Positions 15,924 through 25,187 of a stretch of 64,000 nucleotides of DNA are shown here, in pieces. Within the stretch, counting starts at the first letter, position 1. Each line of letters opens with the position of its first letter. Under the pieces are notes generated by a model that did not search any database, was not told the origin of the DNA, and worked only from the letters and a program-made list of their open reading frames with translations. The translations under genes and the position numbers were made by a program. The DNA lies in NCBI RefSeq assembly GCF_029623345.1, contig NZ_JAPYKH010000003.1, positions 62,001 through 126,000 on the forward strand, read 5' to 3'. The stretch comes from Sphingomonas phyllosphaerae. GTDB lineage: Bacteria > Pseudomonadota > Alphaproteobacteria > Sphingomonadales > Sphingomonadaceae.

Positions 15924-17255
15924 ATGGGTTACGAACGCTATCCGCGCGGTACCAATCCTCAGGGCGACTATTACGGCCGCAGTGAGACTCAGGACTATGG
16001 TCGCGACTATGGGTCGGGCCGCAATCAGAGCTATTCGAGTGCGCGCGACTACCAGGCCGCCGCGGTGGACCGCGACCGCGACCGCGACGATGACGACCGC
16101 GGCTCCTATGGCCGCCGCGAGTACGGCAACGCCGGCTATGCGAGCGGCTATCGCGACGACAATCGCGGTGACCGCAGCTACGGCGATCGCGGCTATGGCG
16201 AGGGCGGCTTCGGCAGCGGTGACCGCGGCCGCTACGGCGCGCAGCAATACGGCCAGTCCGGTTACGGCCAGGACCGCGACCGCTTCCAGCGCCAGGACTA
16301 CGGTAATCAGGATTACGGCAGCCGCGGTTATGGCCAGCAGGGCGACCGGGCGCAGGGCCGCGGCTATGGCCAGCAAGGTCAGAACGCCGAGTATCACGGC
16401 AGCTATGGCTCGGACGGGCGTCGTTTCGAGGACGTCGGCTCGCGCCGTCACGCCGACGACGACAACTATCGCGGCCGGCAGCAGGGCGGACGCGATTATG
16501 GTCGCCAGCCGCAGGGCTATGACTATGACGAGCGCGGCTTCCTGGCGCGCGCAGGCGACGAGGTCCGCAGCTGGTTCGGCGACGAGGACGCCGAGCGCCG
16601 CCGCGAGGCCGACAACCGCTACGACGCGCGCTATGACAACCAGCGCGACGAAGGCGACCGCCATCGCGACGGCGATTATCACAGCTGGCGTTCGAGCCAG
16701 ATCGCGTCGTTCGACCGCGACTATGACGAGTATCGGCAGGAGAATCGGACGAAGTTCCACAACGAGTTCGCCTCGTGGCGGACCGAGCGTCAGGGCCAGC
16801 GCGATTCGCTCGACAAGGTGCAGGAGCATGACGAGGTGGTCGGCTCGGACGGCAGCCATGTCGGGACCGTCGACAAGGTACGCGGCGACCGCATCCTGCT
16901 GACCAAGAACGACGCCGACGCGGGTGGGCAGCACCACTCGATCCCGTCGCGCTGGATCAAGTCGGTCGAGGACAAGAAGGTCACGCTGAGCAAGACGGCG
17001 GACGAGGCCAAGCAGCACTGGCGCACCGAGGAGAAGAGCCAGGCGATGTTCGGCTACGGCGATCGCGGTAACAACGGCGACCGCCAGCGCGACAGTTCGC
17101 TGAGCCGCGGCACCTCGTCGGGCACCAGCGCGACGTCGAGCAGCGGCGCGGCGGCCGCGGGCTCGACCACTGGCTCGTCGGCATCGGGATCGGCGACCAC
17201 CGGCGATGACACCGGCTCGACCAATCTCAACCGTAGCTTCTCGGGCACCTACTGA
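15924..17255 (+). CDS. Low-complexity Tyr/Gly/Arg/Asp-rich protein with DUF2171 (PRC-barrel-like) domain
   Basis: A 443-residue soluble protein in three parts. Residues 1 to about 240 are low complexity, dominated by Tyr, Gly, Arg, Asp and Gln in repeated short units such as DRGYGEGGF, QSGYGQDRD and SRGYGQQGD. About 240-300 is a charged helical linker (FDRDYDEYRQENRTKFHNEF). About 300-370 is a DUF2171/PRC-barrel-like domain (DEVVGSDGSHVGTVDKVRGD, then PSRWIKSVEDKKVTLSKT). The last 60 residues are Ser/Thr/Gly/Ala-rich. No signal peptide or membrane segment is seen. Sphingomonad DUF2171 proteins are linked to desiccation or stress in annotation, but the function is not established. CAGGAG precedes the ATG at 15924. 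Confidence 0.8.
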   Translation: MGYERYPRGTNPQGDYYGRSETQDYGRDYGSGRNQSYSSARDYQAAAVDRDRDRDDDDRGSYGRREYGNAGYASGYRDDNRGDRSYGDRGYGEGGFGSGDRGRYGAQQYGQSGYGQDRDRFQRQDYGNQDYGSRGYGQQGDRAQGRGYGQQGQNAEYHGSYGSDGRRFEDVGSRRHADDDNYRGRQQGGRDYGRQPQGYDYDERGFLARAGDEVRSWFGDEDAERRREADNRYDARYDNQRDEGDRHRDGDYHSWRSSQIASFDRDYDEYRQENRTKFHNEFASWRTERQGQRDSLDKVQEHDEVVGSDGSHVGTVDKVRGDRILLTKNDADAGGQHHSIPSRWIKSVEDKKVTLSKTADEAKQHWRTEEKSQAMFGYGDRGNNGDRQRDSSLSRGTSSGTSATSSSGAAAAGSTTGSSASGSATTGDDTGSTNLNRSFSGTY

Positions 17256-17299
17256 ACCGAGACGGCTGCGCGTGCGGGTCGGTGACCTGCACGACACGG

Positions 17300-17330
17300 A
17301 GGCCCCGGGCGGCGACGCCCGGGCCTTCTC
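17300..17330 (+). terminator. Rho-independent terminator after the DUF2171 gene
   Basis: CCCGGGCG (17304-17311) pairs perfectly with CGCCCGGG (17316-17323) around a GCGA tetraloop. The stem is extended by AGG/CCT with one bulged C and followed by TTCTCT. It is 45 bases after the stop. Confidence 0.7.
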
Positions 17331-17405
17331 TATGCGCGCTCGGGCTCGCCGAGAGTGTCGGGCTTGGATCGTGGCGCGACACGGCTGGCGCGCTGAAGAC
17401 CCGCT

Positions 17406-18470
17406 CTACCGGATCGCCTTGGCATCGAGCGTCACCTGCTTTCCAAGCGCGCTGCCGAGCGGCCGCTGCTTGGCGATATCCTCGTACACTTGCTTGGGCG
17501 ATGGCAGCGCGGTGAAGGACGGGAACGTGAGCGTGCGCCCGTCAACGTCACTCAGCGTTATGGCGTAGCGGGCCGATGTGACCAACTTCTCGCCGGCGGT
17601 CTGCTGTGCGGCGAACTGGGAGGCGACGCTCAGCCGCGTCCAGGCGATCCGCCCGGCGTCGTGGAGCGCCACCGCATAGCCGTCGGTCTCGTCATCATGG
17701 CGGTAGGCGGCATAGCCGTTGCCGGGCTCGCCCTCGCGGCACCATGGGCGTGAGGAAGCGGGGGCAGGCACGGCCTCAGACGTCTTCTCTTCCGCCGCTA
17801 TCGTACCGATGAGGGAGAGCAGCAGATCGGTGGGCTCCGGCTTGACCATCTTCGCCTTGCCGTAGGCGAGTGTGCTGGGGCAGGCGGCGATCGGCGTGGC
17901 GGGACGCGCTGCGGACGCCGCGGGAAGGCCGAGCGCGGCGACAAAGTCGGTGAGCTGACGATCGAGCGCGGCGCTGTTGCCGCGGCTCGTCATCCGCAGC
18001 ACCACGAGCCACTCGCCGAGCGGCATCACCGCCAGCGCGGTGCTCCGATTGGGGCCGTCGACGATCGCATACGTCTGGCGCAGTCCCGCGGTTGTGGTGC
18101 CGCTCGCGGCGAAAGCGATCGGCGCCTCACTCGCCGGCGCGGCGTGGCGGAAAAGGTCGCGCGCCTCGAGCGTGGCGCGGGCGCGATCGAACCACACCGA
18201 CACCTCGGGCACCGCCGAGTGGAACAGGTACAGGGTAGCGAGAGTGGCGTGGTCGGCGCTCGCGAACTGAGCGGTGACGTCGTGCTCAGTGGTGGTCGAG
18301 TCGGTCAGCGACAAGCGGCTCATGCCGGCGACCTGCGGGCGCAGCACGACGCGGGTCTGCGCGTGCATCCAGCCCTTGTCCGCAGGCACGGCGAGCGTCC
18401 GCGGCGCGGCGGTCGCGGGGCTGGCCATCGTCGCCGCCAGCGCCAGCATTACTCCCCGGATCGTCCGCAT
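17406..18470 (-). CDS. Exported hypothetical protein
   Basis: A 354-residue protein with a clear signal peptide (MRTIRGVMLALAATMASPATA, cleavage near 21-22) and otherwise soluble, so probably periplasmic. I do not recognise the family. It has few cysteines (CPSTLAYGK near 196 and WCREGEPGNGY near 244), which could form a disulfide. A TSRGNSAALDRQLTDFVAALG segment follows the beta-rich first half. It is monocistronic, between the terminator of the DUF2171 gene and the chemoreceptor on the same strand, with no sign of coupling to either. Confidence 0.7.
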   Translation of the reverse strand: MRTIRGVMLALAATMASPATAAPRTLAVPADKGWMHAQTRVVLRPQVAGMSRLSLTDSTTTEHDVTAQFASADHATLATLYLFHSAVPEVSVWFDRARATLEARDLFRHAAPASEAPIAFAASGTTTAGLRQTYAIVDGPNRSTALAVMPLGEWLVVLRMTSRGNSAALDRQLTDFVAALGLPAASAARPATPIAACPSTLAYGKAKMVKPEPTDLLLSLIGTIAAEEKTSEAVPAPASSRPWCREGEPGNGYAAYRHDDETDGYAVALHDAGRIAWTRLSVASQFAAQQTAGEKLVTSARYAITLSDVDGRTLTFPSFTALPSPKQVYEDIAKQRPLGSALGKQVTLDAKAIR

Positions 18471-18556
18471 GCCCCGCCCCGTGCGGGTTGGTCCCGCTAG
18501 GGACCAGTCTAGCGCTCGCGCACGACGCGCGTCACCACCATTCCATCCAGATCGGG

Positions 18557-20320
18557 TCAGGCTGCGAGCGCGCGGCGCGGTGCCTCGCCACGGACGAGCG
18601 CGCGTGCGTCGAGGTCGAAGCGCGCCACTTCTTGCGTGAGCGAGTCGGCTTCGCTCTCGAGGTTGCGCGAGACCGCGGTGATCTCCTCCACCATCGCGGC
18701 GTTCTGCTGAGTCACCCCGTCGATCTGGTTGAGCGCCACGTCGATCTGGTCGAGCCCGCTGGCCTGCGCGCGGGCCGAGGTCGCGATTTCCGCCACTAGG
18801 CCGCCGATCGCGCCGATCTGCCCGGTGATCCGCTCCAGCGCGGCGCCGGTCTCGTTGACGAGGCGGACGCTGGCATCGACCTGCTCGCCGCTCTGCGTGA
18901 TGCGCTGACGCACGTCGGTCGCGGCATCGGCACAGCGCGCGGCGAGCGCGCGCACCTCGCTGGCGACCACCGCAAAACCCTTGCCCGCATCGCCGGCGCG
19001 CGCCGCCTCGACCCCGGCGTTGAGCGCCAGCAGATTGGTCTGAAAGGCGATCGCGTCGATCACCGCGATGATCGCGCCGATCTCGGCCGAGGCCTGCTCC
19101 AGCCGCCCCATCGCCGCGACCGCGTCGCGCACCACCGCACCGCCGCGCTGCGCCTCGTCGTGGACCGTCTCCATCGCCTCATGCGCCTTGGACGCGCCGT
19201 CGGCGGCTTGGCGCATCGTGCCGGCGATCTCGCTCATCGCCGCCGACGTTTCCTCGAGACTGGCGGCTTGGTGCTCGGTCCGGCGCGAGAGGTCGTCGGA
19301 CGCCTGGCTCAATTCGGCGGTGTGGCCGTGCACTGCGGCGCTGCCGTCGCGGATCGCGCCGATCGCGCCGCGGATCTCGTCAAGCGCATTGTTATAGTCG
19401 GCGCGGAGCCGCTCATAGCCGTCGGGGAAGGTGCCCTCGATCCGCGCGGTGAGCTGCCCGGCGGCGAGTGCGGCGAGGTGGCGCGCGAGCGTCTCGACGA
19501 CCTCGCGCTGCTCTGCATCGGCGCGCGCCTTGGCCAAGGCGCCCTCACGGAACACGCTGACCGACTTGGCCATGGTCCCGATCTCATCGCCGCGATTGAG
19601 GCCGGGTACGGTGACCTGAAGCTGCCCGCGCGCGAGCTGCTCCATCGCGCCGCGCATCTCGCCCAGCGGGCGGAACATGCGCCGCGTCACGGCGAGGCAC
19701 GCCAGCGCCGCCGCGACGGTGACGAGGAGCGCGGCGAGCGCGATGCTGAGCTGCACCTCGTGCAGGTCGGCGAGGAACTGCGCCGCGGGGATCCCGACGT
19801 ACAGCACGCCGATGACCTTTCCGCCGGCGTCGGTGATCGGGTCATAGGCGGTGAAGAACGGCGTGCCGAGGATGTCGGCGCGGCCGCGATAGGGCTTGCC
19901 GTCGCGCAGCACCGCGTCGCGTACCGCCTGGCTGGTGAGCGTGGTGCCGACCGCGCGGGTGCCATCGGGGTTCTTGACGTTGGTGGCGACGCGTGTGTCG
20001 CCGCGGAAGATCGTGGCGGTGCCGCCGACCAGCGACTTGACATGGTCGACCGCGTCATTGTCGCCGTTGAGCGCGTGCGCGCCCATCATCAGCGCGTCGC
20101 CCTCGATGTGGGCGGCGCGGCCGTAGCGGCGGAGTACGTCCCATGCGACGCGCATGTTCGCTTCCTGGCGCTCGGTGGCGCGCTGCTCGGCGTTGGCGCC
20201 GAGGATCGTCGCGGTGACGCCGGCGGTCACCAGCGCGAGCAGACCGAGCGACAGCACGATCAGCATCGTCACCTTGGCGGACAGGCTCCGCCCCACCAGC
20301 GTCTTCGCCACTGCTCGCAT
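18557..20320 (-). CDS. Methyl-accepting chemotaxis protein with periplasmic Cache domain
   Basis: A 587-residue inner-membrane chemoreceptor. Transmembrane helix 1 is at about 17-39. A periplasmic single-Cache-type sensor ([17 protein letters not shown], then [20 protein letters not shown]) lies at about 50-180. TM2 is at about 185-208 and a HAMP linker ([19 protein letters not shown]) follows. The cytoplasmic coiled-coil signalling domain spans roughly 330-560, with the hairpin tip [15 protein letters not shown] and [19 protein letters not shown]. It should signal to CheA/CheW; the ligand is unknown but is typically a small carboxylate or amino acid for this Cache type. There is no C-terminal NWETF-type CheR tether. 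The ATG at 20320 is preferred to a GTG six bases upstream. No other chemotaxis genes are nearby. Confidence 0.92.
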   Translation of the reverse strand: MRAVAKTLVGRSLSAKVTMLIVLSLGLLALVTAGVTATILGANAEQRATERQEANMRVAWDVLRRYGRAAHIEGDALMMGAHALNGDNDAVDHVKSLVGGTATIFRGDTRVATNVKNPDGTRAVGTTLTSQAVRDAVLRDGKPYRGRADILGTPFFTAYDPITDAGGKVIGVLYVGIPAAQFLADLHEVQLSIALAALLVTVAAALACLAVTRRMFRPLGEMRGAMEQLARGQLQVTVPGLNRGDEIGTMAKSVSVFREGALAKARADAEQREVVETLARHLAALAAGQLTARIEGTFPDGYERLRADYNNALDEIRGAIGAIRDGSAAVHGHTAELSQASDDLSRRTEHQAASLEETSAAMSEIAGTMRQAADGASKAHEAMETVHDEAQRGGAVVRDAVAAMGRLEQASAEIGAIIAVIDAIAFQTNLLALNAGVEAARAGDAGKGFAVVASEVRALAARCADAATDVRQRITQSGEQVDASVRLVNETGAALERITGQIGAIGGLVAEIATSARAQASGLDQIDVALNQIDGVTQQNAAMVEEITAVSRNLESEADSLTQEVARFDLDARALVRGEAPRRALAA

Positions 20321-20453
20321 GTACACGCCCGATCTTCGTTCAGCTGGAGGCGCGTCGCGCGCGCCGATCTTCGCGGTACGTGATCGAGAATGCTTAAAAT
20401 GCGGCTACTAACCTGGGTGAGGAGCGGCGGGCCGAGGGAAGGGCGGCGCTCGC

Positions 20454-21365
20454 TCAGATCGCTCCCGAGAAGGTGTCGCACTGTGCCGGATCACCGCTCT
20501 CCATCCCACGTCGCAGCCACGACTGGCGCTGCGCCGAGGTGCCGTGGGTGAAGCTGTCTGGGACGACGCGACCCTGCGCTTCCTTCTGGAGCGTGTCGTC
20601 GCCGATCGCCTGCGCGGCGCGCATGCCCTCTTCGACGTCGCCCGGATCGAGCCGCTGGCGGTTCTGCGCCGCCCACACGCCGGCGTAACAGTCGGCCTGG
20701 AGTTCGAGCCGTACCGACAGCGCATTGCCCTCGCGCTCGCCGCCGCGCGCCTGAGCCTTCTGCACCTGATCGGAGGTACCGAGCAGCTTCTGGATATGAT
20801 GGCCGAACTCGTGCGCGATTACGTAATATTGCGCGAAATCGCCGGGTGCCTTGAAACGGCTGGTGAGTTCGTCGAAGAATTCGGTATCGAGATAGATGCC
20901 GTTGTCGGTCGGACAGTAGAACGGACCCATTGCCGACATCGCTTGGCCGCATCCGGACTGCCCGCTGCCGTTGAAGAAGCGCAGCATCGGCGGGCTGAAG
21001 CGCTGCCCTACCTTGGCGAAGATCTGCTCCCAGGTGTTCTGCGCGTTGCTGAACGCTTGGCAGGTCTCGCGCCGCTGCGGCGAGGCGTCGCAGATCTGAC
21101 GAACGCCGCCTCCCTCCGAGGTGCCGACCCGCGCGGTCGGCGCCGAGGTCGTGCCGCCCCCGCTGAGCAGACCGCCGAGGTTGCCAAGCCCGCCGAACAC
21201 GGCGAGCAGCAGCAGCACGACGACGATGCCGCCGCAGCCAAAGCGGCTGCCGATCAGCGGCAGCAGGCCGAGGAGCAGGCCACCGCCACCGCCGCCGCCG
21301 CCGAGCCCACCGCCGCCGCGCGCCTCGCCGACATTGATGTCGTTATCATAATCGTCGAGCCGCAT
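20454..21365 (-). CDS. ypfJ: Neutral zinc metallopeptidase (YpfJ family)
   Basis: A 303-residue membrane-anchored protein of the zinc_peptidase/YpfJ family. A Gly-rich N-terminus (about 17-29) is followed by one transmembrane segment (about 45-62). The extracytoplasmic domain holds the zinc motif HEFGHH (His185, Glu186, His189) preceded by FYCPTDNGIYLDTEFF. The downstream Glu in the LELQADCYAGVWA segment is the expected third ligand region. The substrate is unknown. It is divergent from the dehydrogenase at 21480, with 114 bases between starts. Confidence 0.9.
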   Translation of the reverse strand: MRLDDYDNDINVGEARGGGGLGGGGGGGGLLLGLLPLIGSRFGCGGIVVVLLLLAVFGGLGNLGGLLSGGGTTSAPTARVGTSEGGGVRQICDASPQRRETCQAFSNAQNTWEQIFAKVGQRFSPPMLRFFNGSGQSGCGQAMSAMGPFYCPTDNGIYLDTEFFDELTSRFKAPGDFAQYYVIAHEFGHHIQKLLGTSDQVQKAQARGGEREGNALSVRLELQADCYAGVWAAQNRQRLDPGDVEEGMRAAQAIGDDTLQKEAQGRVVPDSFTHGTSAQRQSWLRRGMESGDPAQCDTFSGAI

Positions 21366-21479
21366 CGATCGGGTCCCCCCAGGCGTTTCGTTTCCGTCAC
21401 GGCATGAATGCGTTCAGGGGCTGGCGGGTTGCAAGCGCGTGTCGGCTCACCGATGGGGGCAGTCAGAGGAGACGAGCGG

Positions 21480-22265
21480 ATGATCCTGACAGGTAAGAGC
21501 GCCGTGGTGACCGGGTCTACCTCGGGCATCGGCCTCGCGATCGCGCATGCGCTCGCCGCTCAGGGTGCTCAGGTGATGATCAATGGCTTCGGCGAGGAGG
21601 AAGCGATCGCGACCGCGCTTGCCGAGCTCACGTTGGCGAGCGGTGCCCAAGCGCTGCACGACCCCGCCGACATGACCCGTCCCGAGGAGATTGCTGCGAT
21701 GATCCGGCGCGCTCATGACGCCTGGGGCGGGCCGGACATTCTCGTTAACAACGCCGGGATCCAGTTCGTCTCGCCGATCGCCGACTTTCCTGCGGAGAAA
21801 TGGGACGCTATCCTCGCGATCAACCTGAGCAGCGCCTTTCACGCCATGCGCGCCGCGGTGCCGTACATGCGCGCGCGCGGCTGGGGTCGCATCGTCTCGA
21901 CCGGCTCGGCGCACAGTCTAGTCGCGAGCCCCAACAAGTCCGCCTATGTCGCCGCCAAGCACGGACTGGTCGGGCTGACCAAGACGGTCGCGCTGGAAAC
22001 CGCGGCCGACGGCATCACCGCCAATTGCGTCTCGCCCGGCTATGTCTGGACGCCGCTGGTGGAGCAGCAGATCCCCGCGACCATGGCGGCGCGCGGGCTG
22101 ACGCGCGAGCAGGTGATCGACGACGTGCTGCTCGCGGCGCAGCCGACCAAGCAGTTCGTCACCTCGGAGCAGGTCGCCGCGCTGGTCCTCTTCCTGTGTG
22201 GCGACGCGGCCAGCGCGATGACGGGTGCCAATTTGTCGGTCGACGGTGGCTGGACTGCGGCGTGA
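21480..22265 (+). CDS. bdhA: 3-hydroxybutyrate dehydrogenase (SDR family)
   Basis: A 261-residue classical short-chain dehydrogenase that interconverts 3-hydroxybutyrate and acetoacetate with NAD(H), used in polyhydroxybutyrate turnover. The cofactor motif TGSTSGIG is at 11-18 and NNAG at 90-93. The catalytic Ser143, Tyr156 and Lys160 lie in STGSAHS...YVAAK. The sequence NCVSPGYVWTPLVEQQIP and the C-terminal NLSVDGGWTA are characteristic of bacterial 3-hydroxybutyrate dehydrogenases rather than generic SDRs. The ATG follows GAGGAGACGAGCGG. The next gene's GTG overlaps the stop. Confidence 0.88.
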   Translation: MILTGKSAVVTGSTSGIGLAIAHALAAQGAQVMINGFGEEEAIATALAELTLASGAQALHDPADMTRPEEIAAMIRRAHDAWGGPDILVNNAGIQFVSPIADFPAEKWDAILAINLSSAFHAMRAAVPYMRARGWGRIVSTGSAHSLVASPNKSAYVAAKHGLVGLTKTVALETAADGITANCVSPGYVWTPLVEQQIPATMAARGLTREQVIDDVLLAAQPTKQFVTSEQVAALVLFLCGDAASAMTGANLSVDGGWTAA

Positions 22266-22888
22266 GGCGCACCAGCGCGCTCGCGCTCGCCGCCGCCGTG
22301 CTCTTCGGCTGCGGCAACAGCGCGGCGCCGCTGCTGATCCCGGTCGCCGTCGGCGGCGACTGGCGCCGCGTCGCGACGCCGAGCGACCGCGAGCGGCTGC
22401 GCTCGTGGCGCCAGACCTGGCAGCGCGCGCTGACCGCCGCGCGCCGCGCCGCACCCGAGTCGATTGCCGCGCAGGGCGCGTTGTTCGACTATGACCGCGC
22501 GCTGGATCAGCCGATCCCGCCGGCCGGAAATTACAGCTGCCGCGTGTACAAGCTCGGCGCGCGGCAGCCGGGGCAGCGCGACTATGTCGACTATCCACCC
22601 TTTCCCTGCCGCGTCGCGGCCGGTGAGGGCGGGTTGCTGCGGCTCGAGAAATTGTCCGGCTCGCAGCGCCCGACCGGGGTGATCTTCGCCGACAACGGGC
22701 TGCGCGCGGTCTTCTTAGGGGTCATGATCCTCGGCGACGAGGCGAGGCCTTACCCTTACGGCCGCGAGCCGGCGCGCGACCTGGCCGGCTGGGTCGAGCG
22801 GATCGGCCCCGCCCGCTGGCGCATGGCGCTGCCGCAGCCGGCGTTCGAGTCGCTGCTCGACGTGGTGGAGCTGGTGCCCGCGGGATAG
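22262..22888 (+). CDS. DUF4893-like putative lipoprotein
   Basis: A 208-residue exported protein. The N-terminus VRRTSALALAAAVLFGCGNS has a lipobox-like LFGC, so it may be lipid-anchored. The mature part shows DWRRVATPSDRERLRSWRQTW followed by an NYSCRVYKLG segment and PFPCRV, giving a probable disulfide pair. This matches the alphaproteobacterial DUF4893 pattern as I recall it. Function unknown. The GTG start overlaps the dehydrogenase stop by four bases. It converges with the gene ending at 22896. Confidence 0.72.
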   Translation: MRRTSALALAAAVLFGCGNSAAPLLIPVAVGGDWRRVATPSDRERLRSWRQTWQRALTAARRAAPESIAAQGALFDYDRALDQPIPPAGNYSCRVYKLGARQPGQRDYVDYPPFPCRVAAGEGGLLRLEKLSGSQRPTGVIFADNGLRAVFLGVMILGDEARPYPYGREPARDLAGWVERIGPARWRMALPQPAFESLLDVVELVPAG

Positions 22889-22895
22889 GGCGCCG

Positions 22896-23537
22896 CTACT
22901 TCTCGGTCCCGTCCGGCTTCTTCCCCGGCAGCGTGCCCGGCGTCGACACGGGCGCCTTAACCGGCACGACGCCCTCCAGCGGCGGGTGCTCAGCGAAGTA
23001 GGCCTTTCCGTCCTGTTCGATCACGCGGATGTGTGCCGCGTTGGCCGCCGCTACGGCGCGGAGAAAGCTCGTCGGCTTCTTCATCAGCTTGGGGAAGTCG
23101 ACCGTCGCCAGTCCGGCCCGCCGCGCCGCCTCGCGCACGAAGGTGACGCAGTTGCGCTTGCCGAGATTGTAGGTCGAGTCGCCGGTCGTCGCGTCCCATT
23201 CGCGCACCAGTGCCAGCACCGCGGCGTAATGCGCGTCGCTTAGCGTCACCGCGAAGCGCACCTTGCTGCCCTCCATGTAGCTGAGCTTGGGCCGCTCGAT
23301 TAGCCCGGCGACGTTGCCGAACAGCAGCGCAGGCGTGACCGAGCGTGCGGTGAAGCCGTAGCTCGCGTCGACGGGAGCCCCGCCGGCGTCGAGCGTGCCG
23401 CGCAGCTGGACGAAGGCGTGCGGGAAATAGTTACCGAAATCGCGGCTCCAGAACGTCATCGTCACTGCCGCCTGCGCCGGCCAGGCGGCGAGCGCGAGCA
23501 GCAGCGCCACCAGCGTGGCGAGCGACCGGCCGATCAC
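22896..23537 (-). CDS. Exported putative His-Cys peptidase-like protein (unassigned)
   Basis: A 213-residue protein with a signal peptide (LATLVALLLALAAWPAQA). The mature part holds a histidine in FGNYFPHAFVQLRGT (about 41) and, about 100 residues later, a cysteine in LGKRNCVTFVREAARRAG. This His-before-Cys order with a CVTFVREA helix resembles the circularly permuted NlpC/P60-like (YiiX/LRAT-type) fold, but that is inference from motif order only. The C-terminus is a Pro/Lys-rich tail. The GTG start overlaps the CDF exporter stop by four bases, so the two are coupled. Confidence 0.65.
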   Translation of the reverse strand: MIGRSLATLVALLLALAAWPAQAAVTMTFWSRDFGNYFPHAFVQLRGTLDAGGAPVDASYGFTARSVTPALLFGNVAGLIERPKLSYMEGSKVRFAVTLSDAHYAAVLALVREWDATTGDSTYNLGKRNCVTFVREAARRAGLATVDFPKLMKKPTSFLRAVAAANAAHIRVIEQDGKAYFAEHPPLEGVVPVKAPVSTPGTLPGKKPDGTEK

Positions 23538-24487
23538 GGGCGCACTTCGGCGGACAGCGCAGCGGCATCCTCGCGCCGCTCCGGCCGAATGTAGATCGAG
23601 GAGAGCCGCGGTTCGGCCGCGCGCAGCTGGTCCTCGATCGCTTCGATCATCCGCTCGCCCTCGCCCATGGTGAGCGAGTCGTCGAAGTCGGCGCTGATCG
23701 CGACGAAGATGCTGTCGGGCGCGGTGTGGATCGTACGGACATGGTTCACCGCGGTGACGCCGGGCTGGCGTTCCACCACGGCGCGCACCGTCGCGACAAC
23801 CGCCGGATCGGCCCGCTCGCCGATCAGCAGGCCCTTGCTCTCGCGCGCGAGCAGCACCGCGACCAAAGCCAGAATCAGGCCGATCGCGATCGAGGCGAGG
23901 CCGTCGATCCGCGGGTCGGCATAGGCGTGGCTCGCCCAGACGCCGATCCCGGCGATGAGGAGCCCGGCCAACGCGGCCGAGTCCTCGAACAGCACCATGA
24001 AGCCCGGCGGATCCTTCGACTCGCGAATGGCGCGCCACCAACCGGTGTCGCCCTTAGATGCGCCGAATTCACGCATCGCGATGAACCAGGAGGTGCCCTC
24101 CAGCGCGAAGGCGATCGCCAGCACGATATAGTTGAGCACCGGATCGGCGAGCGGCTCGGGCTCACGCCAGTGCTTCCAGCCCTCGTAGATCGACACGCCC
24201 GCGCCGACCGCGAAGATCAGGATCGCCACCACGAACGACCAGAAGTACAGCTCGCGCCCGTAGCCGAACGGGTGCGCGGCGTCCGGCGCGCGACGCGCCT
24301 TGCTCTGGCCGTAGAGCAGCAGGATCTGGTTGCCGCTATCGACCAGCGAGTGGACCCCCTCGGTCAGCATCGACGACGAGCCCGATATCCCGGCCGCGAT
24401 AAACTTGGCGATCGCAATACCGACATTGGCGGCGAGCGCGCCGTACAGGACGATATTCTCGCGCACCCGCGCGGCAAGCGTGACCAT
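23534..24487 (-). CDS. Cation diffusion facilitator family transporter
   Basis: A 317-residue CDF exporter moving divalent cations such as Zn, Fe, Mn or Co out of the cytoplasm in exchange for protons. Six hydrophobic segments are visible. The TM2 metal-site region is SMLTEGVHSLVDSGNQ (around 40-55), with the family HPFGYGRE signature after it (about 75). A second metal-site segment is FEDSAALAGLLIAG in TM5. The CDF cytoplasmic domain is at about 220-300. Metal specificity cannot be settled: TM2 has E-H-S-D spacing, unlike the canonical HxxxD/DxxxD forms. GAGGAG precedes the ATG at 24487. Confidence 0.88.
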   Translation of the reverse strand: MVTLAARVRENIVLYGALAANVGIAIAKFIAAGISGSSSMLTEGVHSLVDSGNQILLLYGQSKARRAPDAAHPFGYGRELYFWSFVVAILIFAVGAGVSIYEGWKHWREPEPLADPVLNYIVLAIAFALEGTSWFIAMREFGASKGDTGWWRAIRESKDPPGFMVLFEDSAALAGLLIAGIGVWASHAYADPRIDGLASIAIGLILALVAVLLARESKGLLIGERADPAVVATVRAVVERQPGVTAVNHVRTIHTAPDSIFVAISADFDDSLTMGEGERMIEAIEDQLRAAEPRLSSIYIRPERREDAAALSAEVRP

Positions 24488-24665
24488 GCAGTCTCCTCGG
24501 AGCCGGCGCCGGATGCGTCGGTGATGCCGCCAACGCGCGAGCGCGACAAGGTGCCACGTCCGAGCGACAAGTGACGTAATCACTGTCGTTTCGGAGGCGA
24601 TGTAAGCGCGTCCTTCATCAATCCCGCGCTACACACCCCCTTCCGCGGTAGGGCAGCAGGATTAC

Positions 24666-25181
24666 ATGGGGATCACCGTCTACGAGCCGGCGTCAGTGCC
24701 GTCCGACGAGCCGGCGCGCGAACGCCTGGTCGAAGGGTCGGGCGCGCTCGGCGTCCGTGAGGACGGCGCGCTCCAGTCGCTGGTCGAGGACGTGCGCGAG
24801 ACGCTGCAGACCCACGCCGCGGCGGTGTCGATCGTCTACAAGGACTGGCATTATATTATCGCCGCGGCGGGATACGCTCCGGGCGCCTACAGCCGCCGCA
24901 GCTCGCTATGCGGTCACGCCATCCTATCGCCGGGCGAGGTGTTCCACGTCGCCGACATCGCCGCGGACGAGCGTTTCGCCGGCAACCCTGCGCTGACCGA
25001 GCGCGACTCGCTGCGCTTCTACGCCGCCGCGCCGCTGCTCGCCGCGGCGGGCTTGCCGCTCGGCACCCTATGTGTGTTTGACCGGGCGCCGCGCGAGCGT
25101 TTCTCCACCAGCGATCGCGGTTATCTCCGCCGCCAGGCCGGCATGGTGATGGCGCGCCTGGAGCGCATTCAGGCGCGCTGA
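24666..25181 (+). CDS. GAF domain-containing protein
   Basis: A 171-residue cytoplasmic protein consisting of essentially one GAF domain. The conserved elements are SIVYKDWHYIIAAAG, the SSLCGHAILSPGEVFHVADI core and the FYAAAPLLAAAGLPLGTLCV strand pair. The domain has no output module, so it is either a stand-alone small-ligand sensor or part of a complex. It could resemble the free methionine-(R)-sulfoxide reductase fold, but I do not see that enzyme's cysteine arrangement. The gene is divergent from the CDF exporter (178-base gap) and convergent with chorismate mutase. Confidence 0.82.
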   Translation: MGITVYEPASVPSDEPARERLVEGSGALGVREDGALQSLVEDVRETLQTHAAAVSIVYKDWHYIIAAAGYAPGAYSRRSSLCGHAILSPGEVFHVADIAADERFAGNPALTERDSLRFYAAAPLLAAAGLPLGTLCVFDRAPRERFSTSDRGYLRRQAGMVMARLERIQAR

Positions 25182-25187
25182 GCTGGT

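Noticed and set aside
15906..17297. 463-codon minus-strand frame opposite the DUF2171 gene, rich in Val/Ala/Ile
   Set aside because: It looks like a membrane protein only because Tyr/Asp/Gly/Arg codons read backwards give Val/Ile/Ala. The plus-strand gene has a start, ribosome-binding site, domain and terminator.
20321..20453. Possible regulatory or RNA element upstream of the chemoreceptor
   Set aside because: It holds a short AT-richer stretch but I see no consensus boxes, conserved hairpin or tRNA-like structure.
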